A DNA stretch of 64,000 bases from Bacteroidota bacterium (GTDB taxonomy: Bacteria; Bacteroidota; Bacteroidia; Bacteroidales; Bacteroidaceae): positions 1-64,000 of the forward strand of contig JAFABG010000030.1 of NCBI GenBank assembly GCA_023426145.1, read 5' to 3'. Position 1 is the stretch's first letter. The number at the start of each line of letters is the position of its first letter. The notes beneath the pieces are model-generated. The model saw only the letters and a program-made list of their open reading frames with translations. It searched no databases and was not told the DNA's origin. The position numbers and the translations under genes were made by a program. Shown here in pieces: positions 28,027 to 37,663 of this stretch.

Positions 28027-28402
28027 CCAATTAATTGTTTATTTTTAATACTAGGTTTAAATAATATATATTTAATGACATATTGATAGAATAATACTCA
28101 AATTCAGGCATTTGATATGTCTATTATTGGCAACTGAAACCCATTATACAAACAAAAAATGCTATCGCTTTGCATTTCGATGCTATCAGTAAAACTTTGA
28201 AAGTTCTTATTCTCTCTCAATTAGAAGCCAGCCAGGAAAAACAAACAGCCGTACTTAAAAAGTTGTGTGCTTCCCTTTAATTCGAACTGTTTTCAATCAT
28301 ACAAATCTTACCCCTCCATTATTTTCTAAACTTCTTTATTGTCATTCAAAGATTAGCCATTATATTTACCAAAATATCTTTAGCGAATAAAACAGGAATC
28401 AG
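28027..28402. other. Accessory interval with an orphan coding remnant
   Basis: Between the divergent barrel gene and the AraC gene there is no complete ORF. A 54-codon open stretch (28116-28280, +) without a start reads like a protein C-terminus, containing AISKTLKVLILSQLEASQEK. It could be a gene remnant, but no family is recognised. A degenerate -7 element (TATCTTTA, about 28375) may serve the AraC gene. Confidence 0.4.
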
Positions 28403-29236
28403 ATGAAAGAAAGCCGAATTGTATATCCGTCTCCATTATTATCCCCATATATTAAATATTATTGGGTGCTAAAAACCGATGAAATAGAACCTATAACTGT
28501 GCAGACCATTCCTTCCGGCTGCGCGCATCTTGTCTTTCACCGAGGTGATAATTTAACTATTAAATCTAAAGGTCTACAACCCAAAAACTTTATTAGGGGA
28601 CAATTCTCTACCTATGGAAGCTTAATATCCAAAGGAAACATTGATATGATTGCCATTATTTTGAATCCATTAGGCCTGGAGCCGTTTATACATTGCTCTA
28701 TGCGTGAATTGCATAATCACTATATTAGTATAGAAGATTTGGAAGATATAGAATTAAACAACCTAAAACAGCATATTTTAAGTGAAGAAGATACCGAAAC
28801 CTGCATTCAGTTAATTGAAACCCTTTTCATGAAACGGTTGATTGATGTTGATGGCAAACATAAAAGAATACAGCACAGCATTTGCCAAATAATCAATAAT
28901 CCAGAAATAAAAGTGAATACACTTGCTGAAAGTGCTTGTTTGGGATATAGGCAATTCAAGCGAGTATTTACCAACTATGTAGGAATGAGCCCTAAAGAAT
29001 ATTATCGGGTAGTTCGTTTTCAGCGGGCACTGTATTTGTTGCAGAATCATCCGGGGATGGAATTCGTAGACTTGGCTTATTCGTGTGGCTTTTACGATCC
29101 TTCGCACTTGGTGAAAGATTTTAAAGAGTTTACAGGCTGTTCGCCTACTCAATATCTATCTTCCCATTCTCCATATTCTACATTCTTCTCCGTAGATTGT
29201 AGGCTGAATGTTATTAAATCGCATAGTCGTACGTAG
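28403..29236 (+). CDS. AraC-family transcriptional regulator
   Basis: The 277-residue protein has an N-terminal beta-rich sensing domain (about 1-130; PLLSPYIKYYWVLKTDE, typical of the DUF6597-type sensor) and a C-terminal double HTH: VNTLAESACLGYRQFKRVF in the first and FVDLAYSCGFYDPSHLVKDFKEFTGCSPTQYL in the second, the classical AraC signature. It probably responds to a small ligand. The DinB-fold gene 85 bp downstream on the same strand has its own -7 element, so co-regulation is possible rather than a simple operon. Confidence 0.9.
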   Translation: MKESRIVYPSPLLSPYIKYYWVLKTDEIEPITVQTIPSGCAHLVFHRGDNLTIKSKGLQPKNFIRGQFSTYGSLISKGNIDMIAIILNPLGLEPFIHCSMRELHNHYISIEDLEDIELNNLKQHILSEEDTETCIQLIETLFMKRLIDVDGKHKRIQHSICQIINNPEIKVNTLAESACLGYRQFKRVFTNYVGMSPKEYYRVVRFQRALYLLQNHPGMEFVDLAYSCGFYDPSHLVKDFKEFTGCSPTQYLSSHSPYSTFFSVDCRLNVIKSHSRT

Positions 29237-29288
29237 CCCTCTTTGTGATAAAGTCAGTTTTTTACAAGTGAATGATAGGCAAAGAACT

Positions 29289-29296
29289 TACTTTTG
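29289..29296 (+). promoter_or_regulatory. -7 promoter element for the DinB-family gene
   Basis: TACTTTTG matches the consensus and lies 25 bp before the ATG at 29322. Confidence 0.5.
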
Positions 29297-29321
29297 CAAA
29301 AGTATTTAAAATTAGAAAGTC

Positions 29322-29795
29322 ATGCAAGAAAGTAATTTTATCCACGTAACCGATGGCATTGCACAGGTCATTGAAACAGAAGAGAAATTGTTAAATAGTT
29401 TGCCCGTAGAGGTTATCACACAAAGGCGAAATACGCAGAACCGCACCATCAAGCAAATACTCGGTCACTTGATTGATTCGGCATCCAATAATCATCAACG
29501 TATGGTTCGATTGCAATATAGCAAAGACCTACTTTTCTTCCCCGACTATCGTCAAGATAACGATTTGTGGATAGCTCTACAAGATTATCAAAATGCCAAC
29601 TGGGTTCACTTAATTCAGCTTTGGAAGTTCTACAATCTGCACATCATTCAGGTGATTCATTCGGTAGACAAAACAAAACTGGATAATTATTGGTGTGATT
29701 TTGAAGGAACAAAAGTCACGCTACAAGAAATGATAGAAGGATATTTGGAACATTTGCACCTGCACATGAAAGAAATTCACGAATTAATAGGTTAA
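29322..29795 (+). CDS. DinB-family four-helix protein
   Basis: The 157-residue protein has the DinB/YfiT-like four-helix bundle pattern: RTIKQILGHLIDSASNNHQR with His49 in the position of the first metal ligand, and the C-terminal EGYLEHLHLHMKEIHELI supplying further His ligands. Members bind divalent metal and include thiol transferases and damage-inducible proteins. The exact role is not predictable. It follows an AraC regulator, a common arrangement in Bacteroidetes. Confidence 0.8.
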   Translation: MQESNFIHVTDGIAQVIETEEKLLNSLPVEVITQRRNTQNRTIKQILGHLIDSASNNHQRMVRLQYSKDLLFFPDYRQDNDLWIALQDYQNANWVHLIQLWKFYNLHIIQVIHSVDKTKLDNYWCDFEGTKVTLQEMIEGYLEHLHLHMKEIHELIG

Positions 29796-29857
29796 ATTTC
29801 TTAATTTCATATCGTGCTATTTTGCAGTTGAGCATGAATTAATCCAAAATAAGACTT

Positions 29858-30166
29858 ATGATCAGACATGCATTGATTAATGAAAAGAGAAAGACATACG
29901 AATGGATGTGTTTATCTGACACCGCTGCCGCTCACATGGGTGGTAAATATTTCTCTGAGAATCCAATTCCAACTTGGGATGAGTTTCAAGCAAGCTTTGA
30001 AGATTTTTACTACATGGAAAATGATAGAGCATCCGGTTCGGTAATGATTATATCTAATCAAAATAAAGAAGTCGGTTGTACTTGCTATGCTTGTTTTCAC
30101 CTACATAAACAGATGGTAAGCATATTAACTACAAATTATTTCTGCAGATATGCCACTGTAAACTGA
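29858..30166 (+). pseudogene. Truncated GNAT-family acetyltransferase
   Basis: The 102 residues start like a complete GNAT protein (MIRHALINEKRKTYEWMCLSD) and include the strand SVMIISNQNKEVGCTCYACF that precedes the acetyl-CoA-binding motif. The sequence then becomes unrelated and stops; the Q/RxxGxG/A loop and the rest of the fold are missing. No continuation is found in other frames downstream, so the 3' part seems to have been lost by rearrangement next to the NACHT gene. It is unlikely to be active. Confidence 0.6.
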
Positions 30167-30275
30167 TTTGAAAAATAACTTCAACAAAGGGATTTGCCGA
30201 TTGCTACTTGCAAATGAGCATCCTCTAAAACACTCAGAATTTAATCAGGATTCAGTTTTGGTTTAACAATACATC

Positions 30276-33200
30276 TCAAGAGTTCAATATACTATCATAT
30301 AAGATAGAAGCTTGCTGTAGAGTTATAGTTCCATAATTGGTTTCAAAGTATTTGTCGAATGTTTCATCCGCTATCCTATGCAAATAAAATAATCCTTCAA
30401 TATTAGCTTTCTGTTTGAACATATCAACTACCTTGTCTCTCATTTCTTCAGATTCATTCGCTACAACTTTAAGCACATATATTACCGAATCAATAACTGT
30501 ATGCATTGAGAACTTAGGAATTGTAATCGAAGTTGCTATATCAAAATAAGCACTCAAACCCTCAATGTAATCGCTATTATATTTATGTAAAGATGGGAAA
30601 TGATCTTTATAGACCCATTCTTCATGCGACCTAATATACTCCAATCCCCAGTCTAAAGCCTTACTACTACCAAGATTCAGTAATATACGTAGAGCCTTTT
30701 CTTTTAAACTATCGTCATAAGTTGGATAATTGGTTTCTATTATTTCACAAATATTAACTCTTTCTTTATTGACAACATTAGATTTATCTTCTGGGAATAA
30801 TATATGTTCATAATAATATATTTTTTCACTTTCGTTTAAATCATCAAGCATACAATTGACTATTTGTATGCCTTCTCGTCCAAGTTCTGTTATACAAATA
30901 GCAATATTTAGTCTGTAAGAATACTCGACACTTTTGTTTAATAGCTGTTTGAAATATTTATATAGAGGCTTTTTTCTATACGACACTATATGCTCTGTTA
31001 TTGATTGATAAAACCGATATTGATTATGTTTTTCTGATGTAATCCACTCTTCTATATGTTGATCTAAAAGTTGCAAGTCTGAGATGCTATCTTCTAAATA
31101 ATCCAAAAATGTACCAGAGCTATGAAATTTGCTACTTACTCTATTTTTTCTCACATAATTAATATACATATGGGAGTATGGGAAAAGCGTAAGAAGTAAT
31201 GCATCTGGTATTAAAAGATTATACTCAACAATTATATTAATAAAGCTCTCTAAATGAGAGAATTTATTGGGATTTGTTAGTGCAAAAATTACGATTTCTT
31301 TGAGCTTATCTTTTTGAGTATTGCTTATAGCAATCTTTTCATAATTTACGGAATGTGATGGTATTGGAAGTTGATTGATAATGAAACAAATATACTCAAC
31401 ATAATCCTTTAGTTTTTCTTCGACAACTAAAGTTTCAACATGTTTTTTCTTAGGTTCTTTACACCACCAAATAAATTGAATAACAGAATCATTTGTATCC
31501 ATAGAGAAAAGCTCTCGCCTACTGTCAATGTCTGCTAGTATTCTTTGCTTCCCAGCTATGATTTTTTGTACTTCGATGATAAATAATTCACGTTTAAAGA
31601 GTATATTAAAAGCCTCTTGTTTACGCTTGCCCCAGTCAATTTGTCCCCTGTTTAAATGCTCAAATCGAGAATTTATTTTCGTAATAAACTCACCACTGAT
31701 TGCTTGATACGACTTTACAATATTACATAGCCAATGAATTATTTGCTCATCAGCAGTGTCATCGTTTAAAATATTCATCAGTCTATCATTATCAAGTAAA
31801 ACAACAACAATTTTAAGTGATTTGTAAAATTCAATCCACTTAACCTCATCTTTCTCTTGTGATAGCTCTTTTAAGAGTCGTGTAACTATAAGATAATGTT
31901 TCTCGAAAATCTCATCAGGATTGGCCCTTTCACTGAAAAACAAATAATACCCGTGACAATATGATGATGTTAATTTTTGTTCCTCAATGGCGCCAATTGA
32001 TAAAATAACTTCATCAATGATAAGAGATGATTTTTCCGTATACTTTATTAAATTATCAAATAAAGAAGTGTATAATAACTCTTCATTAGACCAAGAATAA
32101 CTATTCTCTTGGAAGTCTTCATAACAACTTATAGCCTTTACAATATTATTAGGTTTTTTGAGATTTCCAAGGAATCGGATAATGTAATTTTTGCTGACTG
32201 TATATCTCACTCCACTCTCATCTCTGTAATCGTGAACATATTGCATCTTTGAAAATATCCAATCAGCATAAGAATCGCACTGATCAATTTTGCACACAAG
32301 AGTACAGAGATAATTGATAATATTGCAGTTCACGGTTTCATTTATCGCCTCAAAAAAATCTGAAATAATTTGAGATGTAAGAAAACAGGCATTTTCAAAT
32401 GGACGACATAGATAACTTCCGTACTCCACGTCGTCTTGATACTTGTGCAAAACAGATAAAAGAAGTTGTTTCGCTTGCTTAAATTCTTCAGCTTGCAACA
32501 GTTCGAATTTTGCATATTTCAACATATTCAACGCATTAATCATATTGGTTGAATACGTTTCCTCGCGTCTTATTTCCTCTAACAAGAATAATAAACTCTC
32601 CTTTGTATTCCCAAAATGAATTAAAGAATTCGAAAAATCATATTCTATCCTTAAATGCTTTTCTTTGTAGTCATTAAAAACATCTATAAATATTTGATTT
32701 CGTTCTCCTTCATCAAGAACCTCAAATCCACATCTGACCAACAGCTCTTTATAGTCATTAATCAACCATAACATTAAAGAACTAAATAATTCATCCGATT
32801 TATCAATAACTCCAAGTAATAGAACTGAAGTATTGTACATTGTTGGTTTTATCCTAGTAGTACCATTATAGCAAATTACGGATTGAACTTGATTGAAAGA
32901 TAGTTGGGATAGATATTTTGCTACAATATATTCTTTAAAGGAGTTATGTATGAATTTTATATTATTAGACTTATCATTATACAGCAATGATGTGCTAAGG
33001 CATTGTTGTATAATATCTTCTGTTATGGAAAGTTCAGAGCTAAGCTCATCTAATGAAATTTCTTGGCGTTGAGAGGATAGCATACAAAAGGCAATACGTA
33101 TTAATACAGGATATAATCTTGTTTTCAAAGAAACAATTTTACCTTTATTGGGCTTTCTATTATTATCTATGTAAAAACATCTATTTATAAATTCTTCATA

Positions 33201-34334
33201 AAAAATGGTTTTGTTAGCAGGAAGTTCACCTTTCTCTTGAAAGTATTTTATACTTTCATTTAAATAGAATGGACTAAAAGCGACTTCATAATATTTTTTC
33301 TCTTGAATTTCATGAATTAAAGCATCAGGACGATTACATCGTTCTTTAATATATACTTCAATATCATCCCAGCTTAATTGATTTAAATATAACTTTTTAA
33401 ACCCTGAAATTCCATTTGTCGCTTCAAAATTTGACCGACACGAAACAATAATATATAAATCAGGATAATTCTCTGTAATATATTCTATCTCGGTTATTAG
33501 CTCTTCCCTATTGTCGTCGGCTACCTCATCAAGTCCATCAAGAATAAGAACATCTATTTTTACAGTATTAAACCTATCTGATATTTTAACCAATTCTTCC
33601 AAGCGCAATTTTCCATTGTATTTACATAAGTTAAATAGAAAAGGATTATACAAATTACTATCATACAGCTCAAATGCTAATCTTCTCAGCTCAGTACTCT
33701 TGCCAAGCTGAGCATCACTGTAAAGTACGATTAATCGTTCTCCTTCAATAACATACTGACTTAATGGCTTCGGAGTAAATTTATTTTTTTCTAAATATAT
33801 ACTAATATCATATGTTTGATAAACTCTTGCTGTTCTCTGGATATAACCATCAACATCATTATATATCGCTGATTGTATAGTTGTTTTTTGTTTTGCGTCT
33901 AATTGCTCAATTATAGTGTATAAAAGTGTATGAGTTCGTTCTGTTTGTGAGGATATTGCCATAGAAACATCATCAATTTTCTGATTTATTTCATTAACAG
34001 AGTTTTTAGTGCTTTTAATTATAGCAAGGCTTCCTAGTCCGAGTATTTCTATTATCTTCAGATAGGTACAACTGTCTTGTTTGAGTTCTTCTTCAAAATA
34101 CTCCAACAATAATCGTATTCCTTCATTTATTGAATTCCTATCTAGAATATATTTACTCAATTCTTGCATAGTTGACAATTGCTTATTTGCAAAAAAAGAG
34201 CGAACCCCTTTATTGGGGGCCCATTTCTTAAGAGCTTTTGCATAAGCTTTATCTATTTGAGGAGTAAGGCTATCACCCCAATTATAACCTTTATATGCTA
34301 ATTCAATAATTGTAAAAACGGTCATTGGTTCCAT
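30276..34334 (-). CDS. NACHT/STAND-type NTPase, candidate anti-phage protein
   Basis: This single-gene protein has 1352 residues. After a roughly 160-residue helical N-terminal region comes an NTPase: Walker A variant SDAQLGKST (about 206-214), Walker B VLILDGLDEV (262-271, the NACHT-type DGLDE), sensor VSCRSN (297-302) and the winged-helix motif FIHNSFKEYIVAKYLS (461-476). The remaining 870 residues are helical and match no family I recognise; in bacterial NACHT and Avs proteins this part senses the invader. There is no signal peptide. No partner gene is adjacent. The base composition is more AT-rich than that of its neighbours and the flanks are degenerate, both consistent with a mobile defence gene. 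Confidence 0.75.
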   Translation of the reverse strand: MEPMTVFTIIELAYKGYNWGDSLTPQIDKAYAKALKKWAPNKGVRSFFANKQLSTMQELSKYILDRNSINEGIRLLLEYFEEELKQDSCTYLKIIEILGLGSLAIIKSTKNSVNEINQKIDDVSMAISSQTERTHTLLYTIIEQLDAKQKTTIQSAIYNDVDGYIQRTARVYQTYDISIYLEKNKFTPKPLSQYVIEGERLIVLYSDAQLGKSTELRRLAFELYDSNLYNPFLFNLCKYNGKLRLEELVKISDRFNTVKIDVLILDGLDEVADDNREELITEIEYITENYPDLYIIVSCRSNFEATNGISGFKKLYLNQLSWDDIEVYIKERCNRPDALIHEIQEKKYYEVAFSPFYLNESIKYFQEKGELPANKTIFYEEFINRCFYIDNNRKPNKGKIVSLKTRLYPVLIRIAFCMLSSQRQEISLDELSSELSITEDIIQQCLSTSLLYNDKSNNIKFIHNSFKEYIVAKYLSQLSFNQVQSVICYNGTTRIKPTMYNTSVLLLGVIDKSDELFSSLMLWLINDYKELLVRCGFEVLDEGERNQIFIDVFNDYKEKHLRIEYDFSNSLIHFGNTKESLLFLLEEIRREETYSTNMINALNMLKYAKFELLQAEEFKQAKQLLLSVLHKYQDDVEYGSYLCRPFENACFLTSQIISDFFEAINETVNCNIINYLCTLVCKIDQCDSYADWIFSKMQYVHDYRDESGVRYTVSKNYIIRFLGNLKKPNNIVKAISCYEDFQENSYSWSNEELLYTSLFDNLIKYTEKSSLIIDEVILSIGAIEEQKLTSSYCHGYYLFFSERANPDEIFEKHYLIVTRLLKELSQEKDEVKWIEFYKSLKIVVVLLDNDRLMNILNDDTADEQIIHWLCNIVKSYQAISGEFITKINSRFEHLNRGQIDWGKRKQEAFNILFKRELFIIEVQKIIAGKQRILADIDSRRELFSMDTNDSVIQFIWWCKEPKKKHVETLVVEEKLKDYVEYICFIINQLPIPSHSVNYEKIAISNTQKDKLKEIVIFALTNPNKFSHLESFINIIVEYNLLIPDALLLTLFPYSHMYINYVRKNRVSSKFHSSGTFLDYLEDSISDLQLLDQHIEEWITSEKHNQYRFYQSITEHIVSYRKKPLYKYFKQLLNKSVEYSYRLNIAICITELGREGIQIVNCMLDDLNESEKIYYYEHILFPEDKSNVVNKERVNICEIIETNYPTYDDSLKEKALRILLNLGSSKALDWGLEYIRSHEEWVYKDHFPSLHKYNSDYIEGLSAYFDIATSITIPKFSMHTVIDSVIYVLKVVANESEEMRDKVVDMFKQKANIEGLFYLHRIADETFDKYFETNYGTITLQQASILYDSILNS

Positions 34335-34673
34335 ATACTTGCTTAAAATGAAAATACACTTTTAGTTCTAATGCAGAAATGCAACCATAAAGATATTAAA
34401 TAATTATCATATATAGACGTCAGCTTCCCATTTTAGTGACCTAATACTCACTTAAATAAAAAAAAGATACGATCTTTGCCTTATTTATAGTATAAAATAC
34501 TTAGCAATTAACACAAACCCTATATAACAGCAAGATGTTATTCAGAAAATACAGGAAGCAATACTAAGGAGAGATATTCTCAATGAGCTATCTGTTCCTA
34601 ATTGAATAGTACTTTCATAGAATTGGGGAACTTATGAAGAGGCAAGAAGAGGCTTCAACCAAAATTCCATTTT

Positions 34674-35030
34674 ACGCGAAGCCGATAAACGATTTAATTT
34701 CTCCAGCTTTCCATCAAAAGAGATCATACAGACCGTAGCCTCTGCTTATCAAACAGTTAGCATTTCTCCTTCGATCTATTCTCAGGCAGAAAGCAGCAAG
34801 CCTGGAAAGTGAAAGTGACAAAGTGACAAAAGTGCCATATAGTACTCCGGAATTTTACGACGACATTGAAGAAGCTTATTGGGAAGGCGAAGAACATCGA
34901 AAAGCTCCCCTACTTTTGATAGAAGTGTAAACGCCAATCTACCCAATCTATTGAACGATGCCTTGCTTGATGATAACAACGACTACGCTTCTTGGATGAT
35001 GGAGTGCAACATGAATAAACGTAAAGGATA
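34674..35030 (+). pseudogene. Remnant of a VirE/DUF3987-like gene
   Basis: Three consecutive reading-frame fragments form a plausible protein if two frameshifts are allowed, ending in YASWMMECNMNKRKG. The PTF-D-S-x-NLP type segment recalls the start of DUF3987 domains. Family assignment is from memory of the motif and is tentative. Confidence 0.4.
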
Positions 35031-35469
35031 GAATGATGATTTGCAAGCAGTGGTGAAGCGATATATCTTTTAAATAACGTAAACATGTATAATCTTTTCG
35101 AGTATAATTAAGCACTAAATCCAAGCCATAAACACAGGAATTTACAGTACAAATTAAGGCTACAAACAGGCTATCCATTTGGTGCTTTATTGCTACGAGC
35201 ATAGTAAATTAGTATTGGTTTCACGACCTATTCCAAACAGGCAACCGCTGAAAAATCCCGATGCTATTTAGCAGTATATAGAAGATCTTTCCAGCATGTT
35301 CACCACCGAAAAAGCGATGCTCACTCGCGTATAACACAATTTCAACATACGAAAGGTATATAAGTTACTAAAATCACTCAAAGACTTGTAAATCAACATA
35401 ATAAATCATAAACGATACAAAATGGTAAATTATAGAGTGACTATATGCACTTTTGTCACTTTGTCACTT
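34813..35469. repeat. 23-bp inverted repeat pair flanking decayed sequence
   Basis: Bases 34813-34835 are exactly complementary to 35447-35469. Each arm contains two GTCACTTT/AAAGTGAC units. The arm at 34813 lies inside the VirE-like remnant, so the other could be an inverted copy of the same coding motif or an element end. Confidence 0.7.
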
Positions 35470-35851
35470 TGGGAGTGAGGAAATCCGATGATTTTGCGGT
35501 GTTTTTACGATGGATATTCATAGGATCTAGGACGATTATTCGATGAATTTGCAGCATTTATTTCGATAGAGATTGATAGATTCTCACCCGTGCAGAACGC
35601 CCAAAATCCCCTCTGCCGAAAACAATAAAGTATAATAAGTAAGAGCTAAAAAAATCATTAGGAAGATTAAATAAATCTTTCCAATGATTGAAGATAAAGA
35701 TAGGAAAGATTGAGGTATATCTTTCTCATCTTTTTACTTTTTCCTATGCATCAATGTCACCTGCAACGGGGCTTTAGCTACATCGGCTATCATTTCTTCA
35801 TTTTAATCCAAAAAGCAAACAGCTTTTCATTCATTACCCGAATAGAATATA

Positions 35852-35859
35852 TATATTTG
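35852..35859 (+). promoter_or_regulatory. -7 promoter element for the EFR1-family gene
   Basis: TATATTTG followed by GCATC lies 24 bp before the ATG at 35884 and matches the Bacteroidetes consensus. Confidence 0.55.
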
Positions 35860-35883
35860 CATCATTAAGAACACTTTACCACC

Positions 35884-36924
35884 ATGAAGGCATTCAACAA
35901 CGCAATAATCTTCTATTTCTCTGGAACAGGAAATTCCCGACAGATAGCTTCATGGTTCTCCGCATGTGCTGCTGAGAATAAAGTAAATTGCCCAACCTTC
36001 GATATTGCTTCAAAAGACATCGCTAAACATCTACAAGAGATCAATTCTGATTCAATCATTATTATTGTATCTCCGATACATGGATTCAACTATCCCCAAA
36101 TCACACTCGATTTTATCCGCAACTTCCCCAAAGGTAACAACCAAGTAGTGCTGATGAACACCAGAGCAGGAATGAAGATCGGCAATTGGATAACTCCGGG
36201 ATTAACAGGTGTTGCCTTTTTCTTATCTACTTACATTCTAAAGAAAAAAGGGTATCACATTGTCGGACAAATACCATTTGATATGCCGTCCAATTGGTTA
36301 TCCATACACCCAGCACTCCGGAAAGACGCTATCCGATTTATTTATGAGAAGAATCACAAATCCTTACAAAGCCATTTCAACAAACTATATGCTGGAGAAA
36401 TCGACTTTGCTTCCCGAAAAGAGGTGATTCAGGATCTGCTAATTTCGCCAATAGCTTTAGCCTATTATCTCGTTGGAAGATACTTCTTTGCAAAATCCTA
36501 TTATGCATCTCTGAAATGCAATCATTGTGAGCGATGCATCAGGGAGTGTCCGGTCAAAGCAATTCGGACTATAAACTCACGTCCATTTTGGAGTATAAAG
36601 TGTGAAAGTTGCATGAAGTGCATGAACAACTGCCCTTTAAATGCAATAGAAACAACGCACGGTTTATGGCTCGTTATCCTTCTTCTAGCATCAAGTACGG
36701 GCACTTTCTTATTCCACTATATCCTCCCCAATGTACATTTACCTTGGATGATCAGTTTTTTGATTTTCAACCTACTACTATTTGCATTCTTACTGATTGG
36801 CTACCGTATACAACATTGGGCATTAAGCCATAAGCTTATAGCGAAACTGATTACGTTTACCTCTTTAACCCATTATAAATGGTGGGGAAGATATAAAGCG
36901 AATCAAGACCAAGCAAAATTTTGA
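35884..36924 (+). CDS. EFR1-family flavodoxin/ferredoxin fusion protein
   Basis: The 346-residue protein has an N-terminal flavodoxin-like FMN domain (IIFYFSGTGNSRQIASWF, with VSPIHGFNYP later) and a bacterial 2[4Fe-4S] ferredoxin segment with two clusters: CNHCERCIRECPVKAI and CESCMKCMNNCPLNAI (about 213-255). Two hydrophobic helices follow (about 260-310) and would place it at the membrane. EFR1 proteins are thought to move electrons between flavin and iron-sulfur partners; the physiological partner is unknown. It is monocistronic. Confidence 0.88.
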   Translation: MKAFNNAIIFYFSGTGNSRQIASWFSACAAENKVNCPTFDIASKDIAKHLQEINSDSIIIIVSPIHGFNYPQITLDFIRNFPKGNNQVVLMNTRAGMKIGNWITPGLTGVAFFLSTYILKKKGYHIVGQIPFDMPSNWLSIHPALRKDAIRFIYEKNHKSLQSHFNKLYAGEIDFASRKEVIQDLLISPIALAYYLVGRYFFAKSYYASLKCNHCERCIRECPVKAIRTINSRPFWSIKCESCMKCMNNCPLNAIETTHGLWLVILLLASSTGTFLFHYILPNVHLPWMISFLIFNLLLFAFLLIGYRIQHWALSHKLIAKLITFTSLTHYKWWGRYKANQDQAKF

Positions 36925-36998
36925 TCATTTGCAGACTTAAAAGAAGTGACTAAATTCAGCCGCAGTACCATCTTATATCACGTAAAAACGAAAAAAAA

Positions 36999-37613
36999 TC
37001 AGAACTCATTAACAGAAGTCATCGTTTCAAATCGTCCTTTAATTACAAGTTTTTCAGAAATAGCCTCATCAGATGTTAAAGAATAAGATCCATAACAAAC
37101 ACCTGTTTGGGGATATATGTTCTCGAGTATAAGTTCTCCTTTTAACGGTATACGTCTATCTGAAACACTCGATACAGCATAAGCTATACCAGCTGTATTG
37201 TTACTAAAAATTTCGGAAGCATTTTTTGAAAGATATGGGATAATATCGAGCCAATACAAAGTATTAATATTTTCATCCTTATAAAACTCGATTATATAAG
37301 GATGGTTTATCTCAAATTGGAAATCACCCGTAGAAATATAAAAGTTAATACTGTAAGAAGGATAATCTCTATTCTCAGGAGATAATCGTGCTATATAATA
37401 GAACAGCTTATTGTTTTTATAGAACTCAAGGCTTGAAGGATATCCATCAAAATTCCAAGCCCATACAGTAGACTCTTTATAATTCTGACCATTAATCACC
37501 GCAGTACCTACAATTTTTTCTTCTCCTTTGAGGGCTTTCTCACATCCTCCCAAGAGAGGTAAAAACAGCAAAACTCCCAAAAAGTTTCTTATTAATAATC
37601 TGTATCGTTTCAT
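36999..37613 (-). CDS. Lipoprotein of unknown function
   Basis: This 204-residue product has a signal peptide with lipobox LLGGC. The mature part is beta-rich (TAVINGQNYKESTVWAWNF, then FQFEINHPYIIEFYKD) and resembles small surface lipoproteins seen beside adhesin-like clusters, without a family I can name. It is the last of four lipoprotein genes on the minus strand, 50 bp after the one before it. Confidence 0.7.
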   Translation of the reverse strand: MKRYRLLIRNFLGVLLFLPLLGGCEKALKGEEKIVGTAVINGQNYKESTVWAWNFDGYPSSLEFYKNNKLFYYIARLSPENRDYPSYSINFYISTGDFQFEINHPYIIEFYKDENINTLYWLDIIPYLSKNASEIFSNNTAGIAYAVSSVSDRRIPLKGELILENIYPQTGVCYGSYSLTSDEAISEKLVIKGRFETMTSVNEF

Positions 37614-37663
37614 AACTATGTATTAGCTTTATAAGTTAATGCTATAAGAACAAACTGATATCA

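Larger units (their letters stand above)
34335..35883. other. 1.5-kb degenerate region with mobile-element remnants
   Basis: There is no intact ORF. On the plus strand, coding-like fragments can be followed across frames at about 34674-35030: KEIIQTVASAYQTVSISPS, then DKVTKVPYSTPEFYDDIEEA, then PTFDRSVNANLPNLLNDALL. These resemble VirE/DUF3987-type primase-associated proteins of Bacteroides elements, broken by at least two frameshifts. A 23-bp inverted repeat pair (34813-34835 and 35447-35469) brackets the region. The promoter of the next gene is at its right end. Confidence 0.5.

Noticed and set aside
29322..29795. DinB-family protein as part of a defence unit with the NACHT gene
   Set aside because: It is on the opposite strand, has its own promoter and follows an AraC regulator, a common non-defence arrangement.
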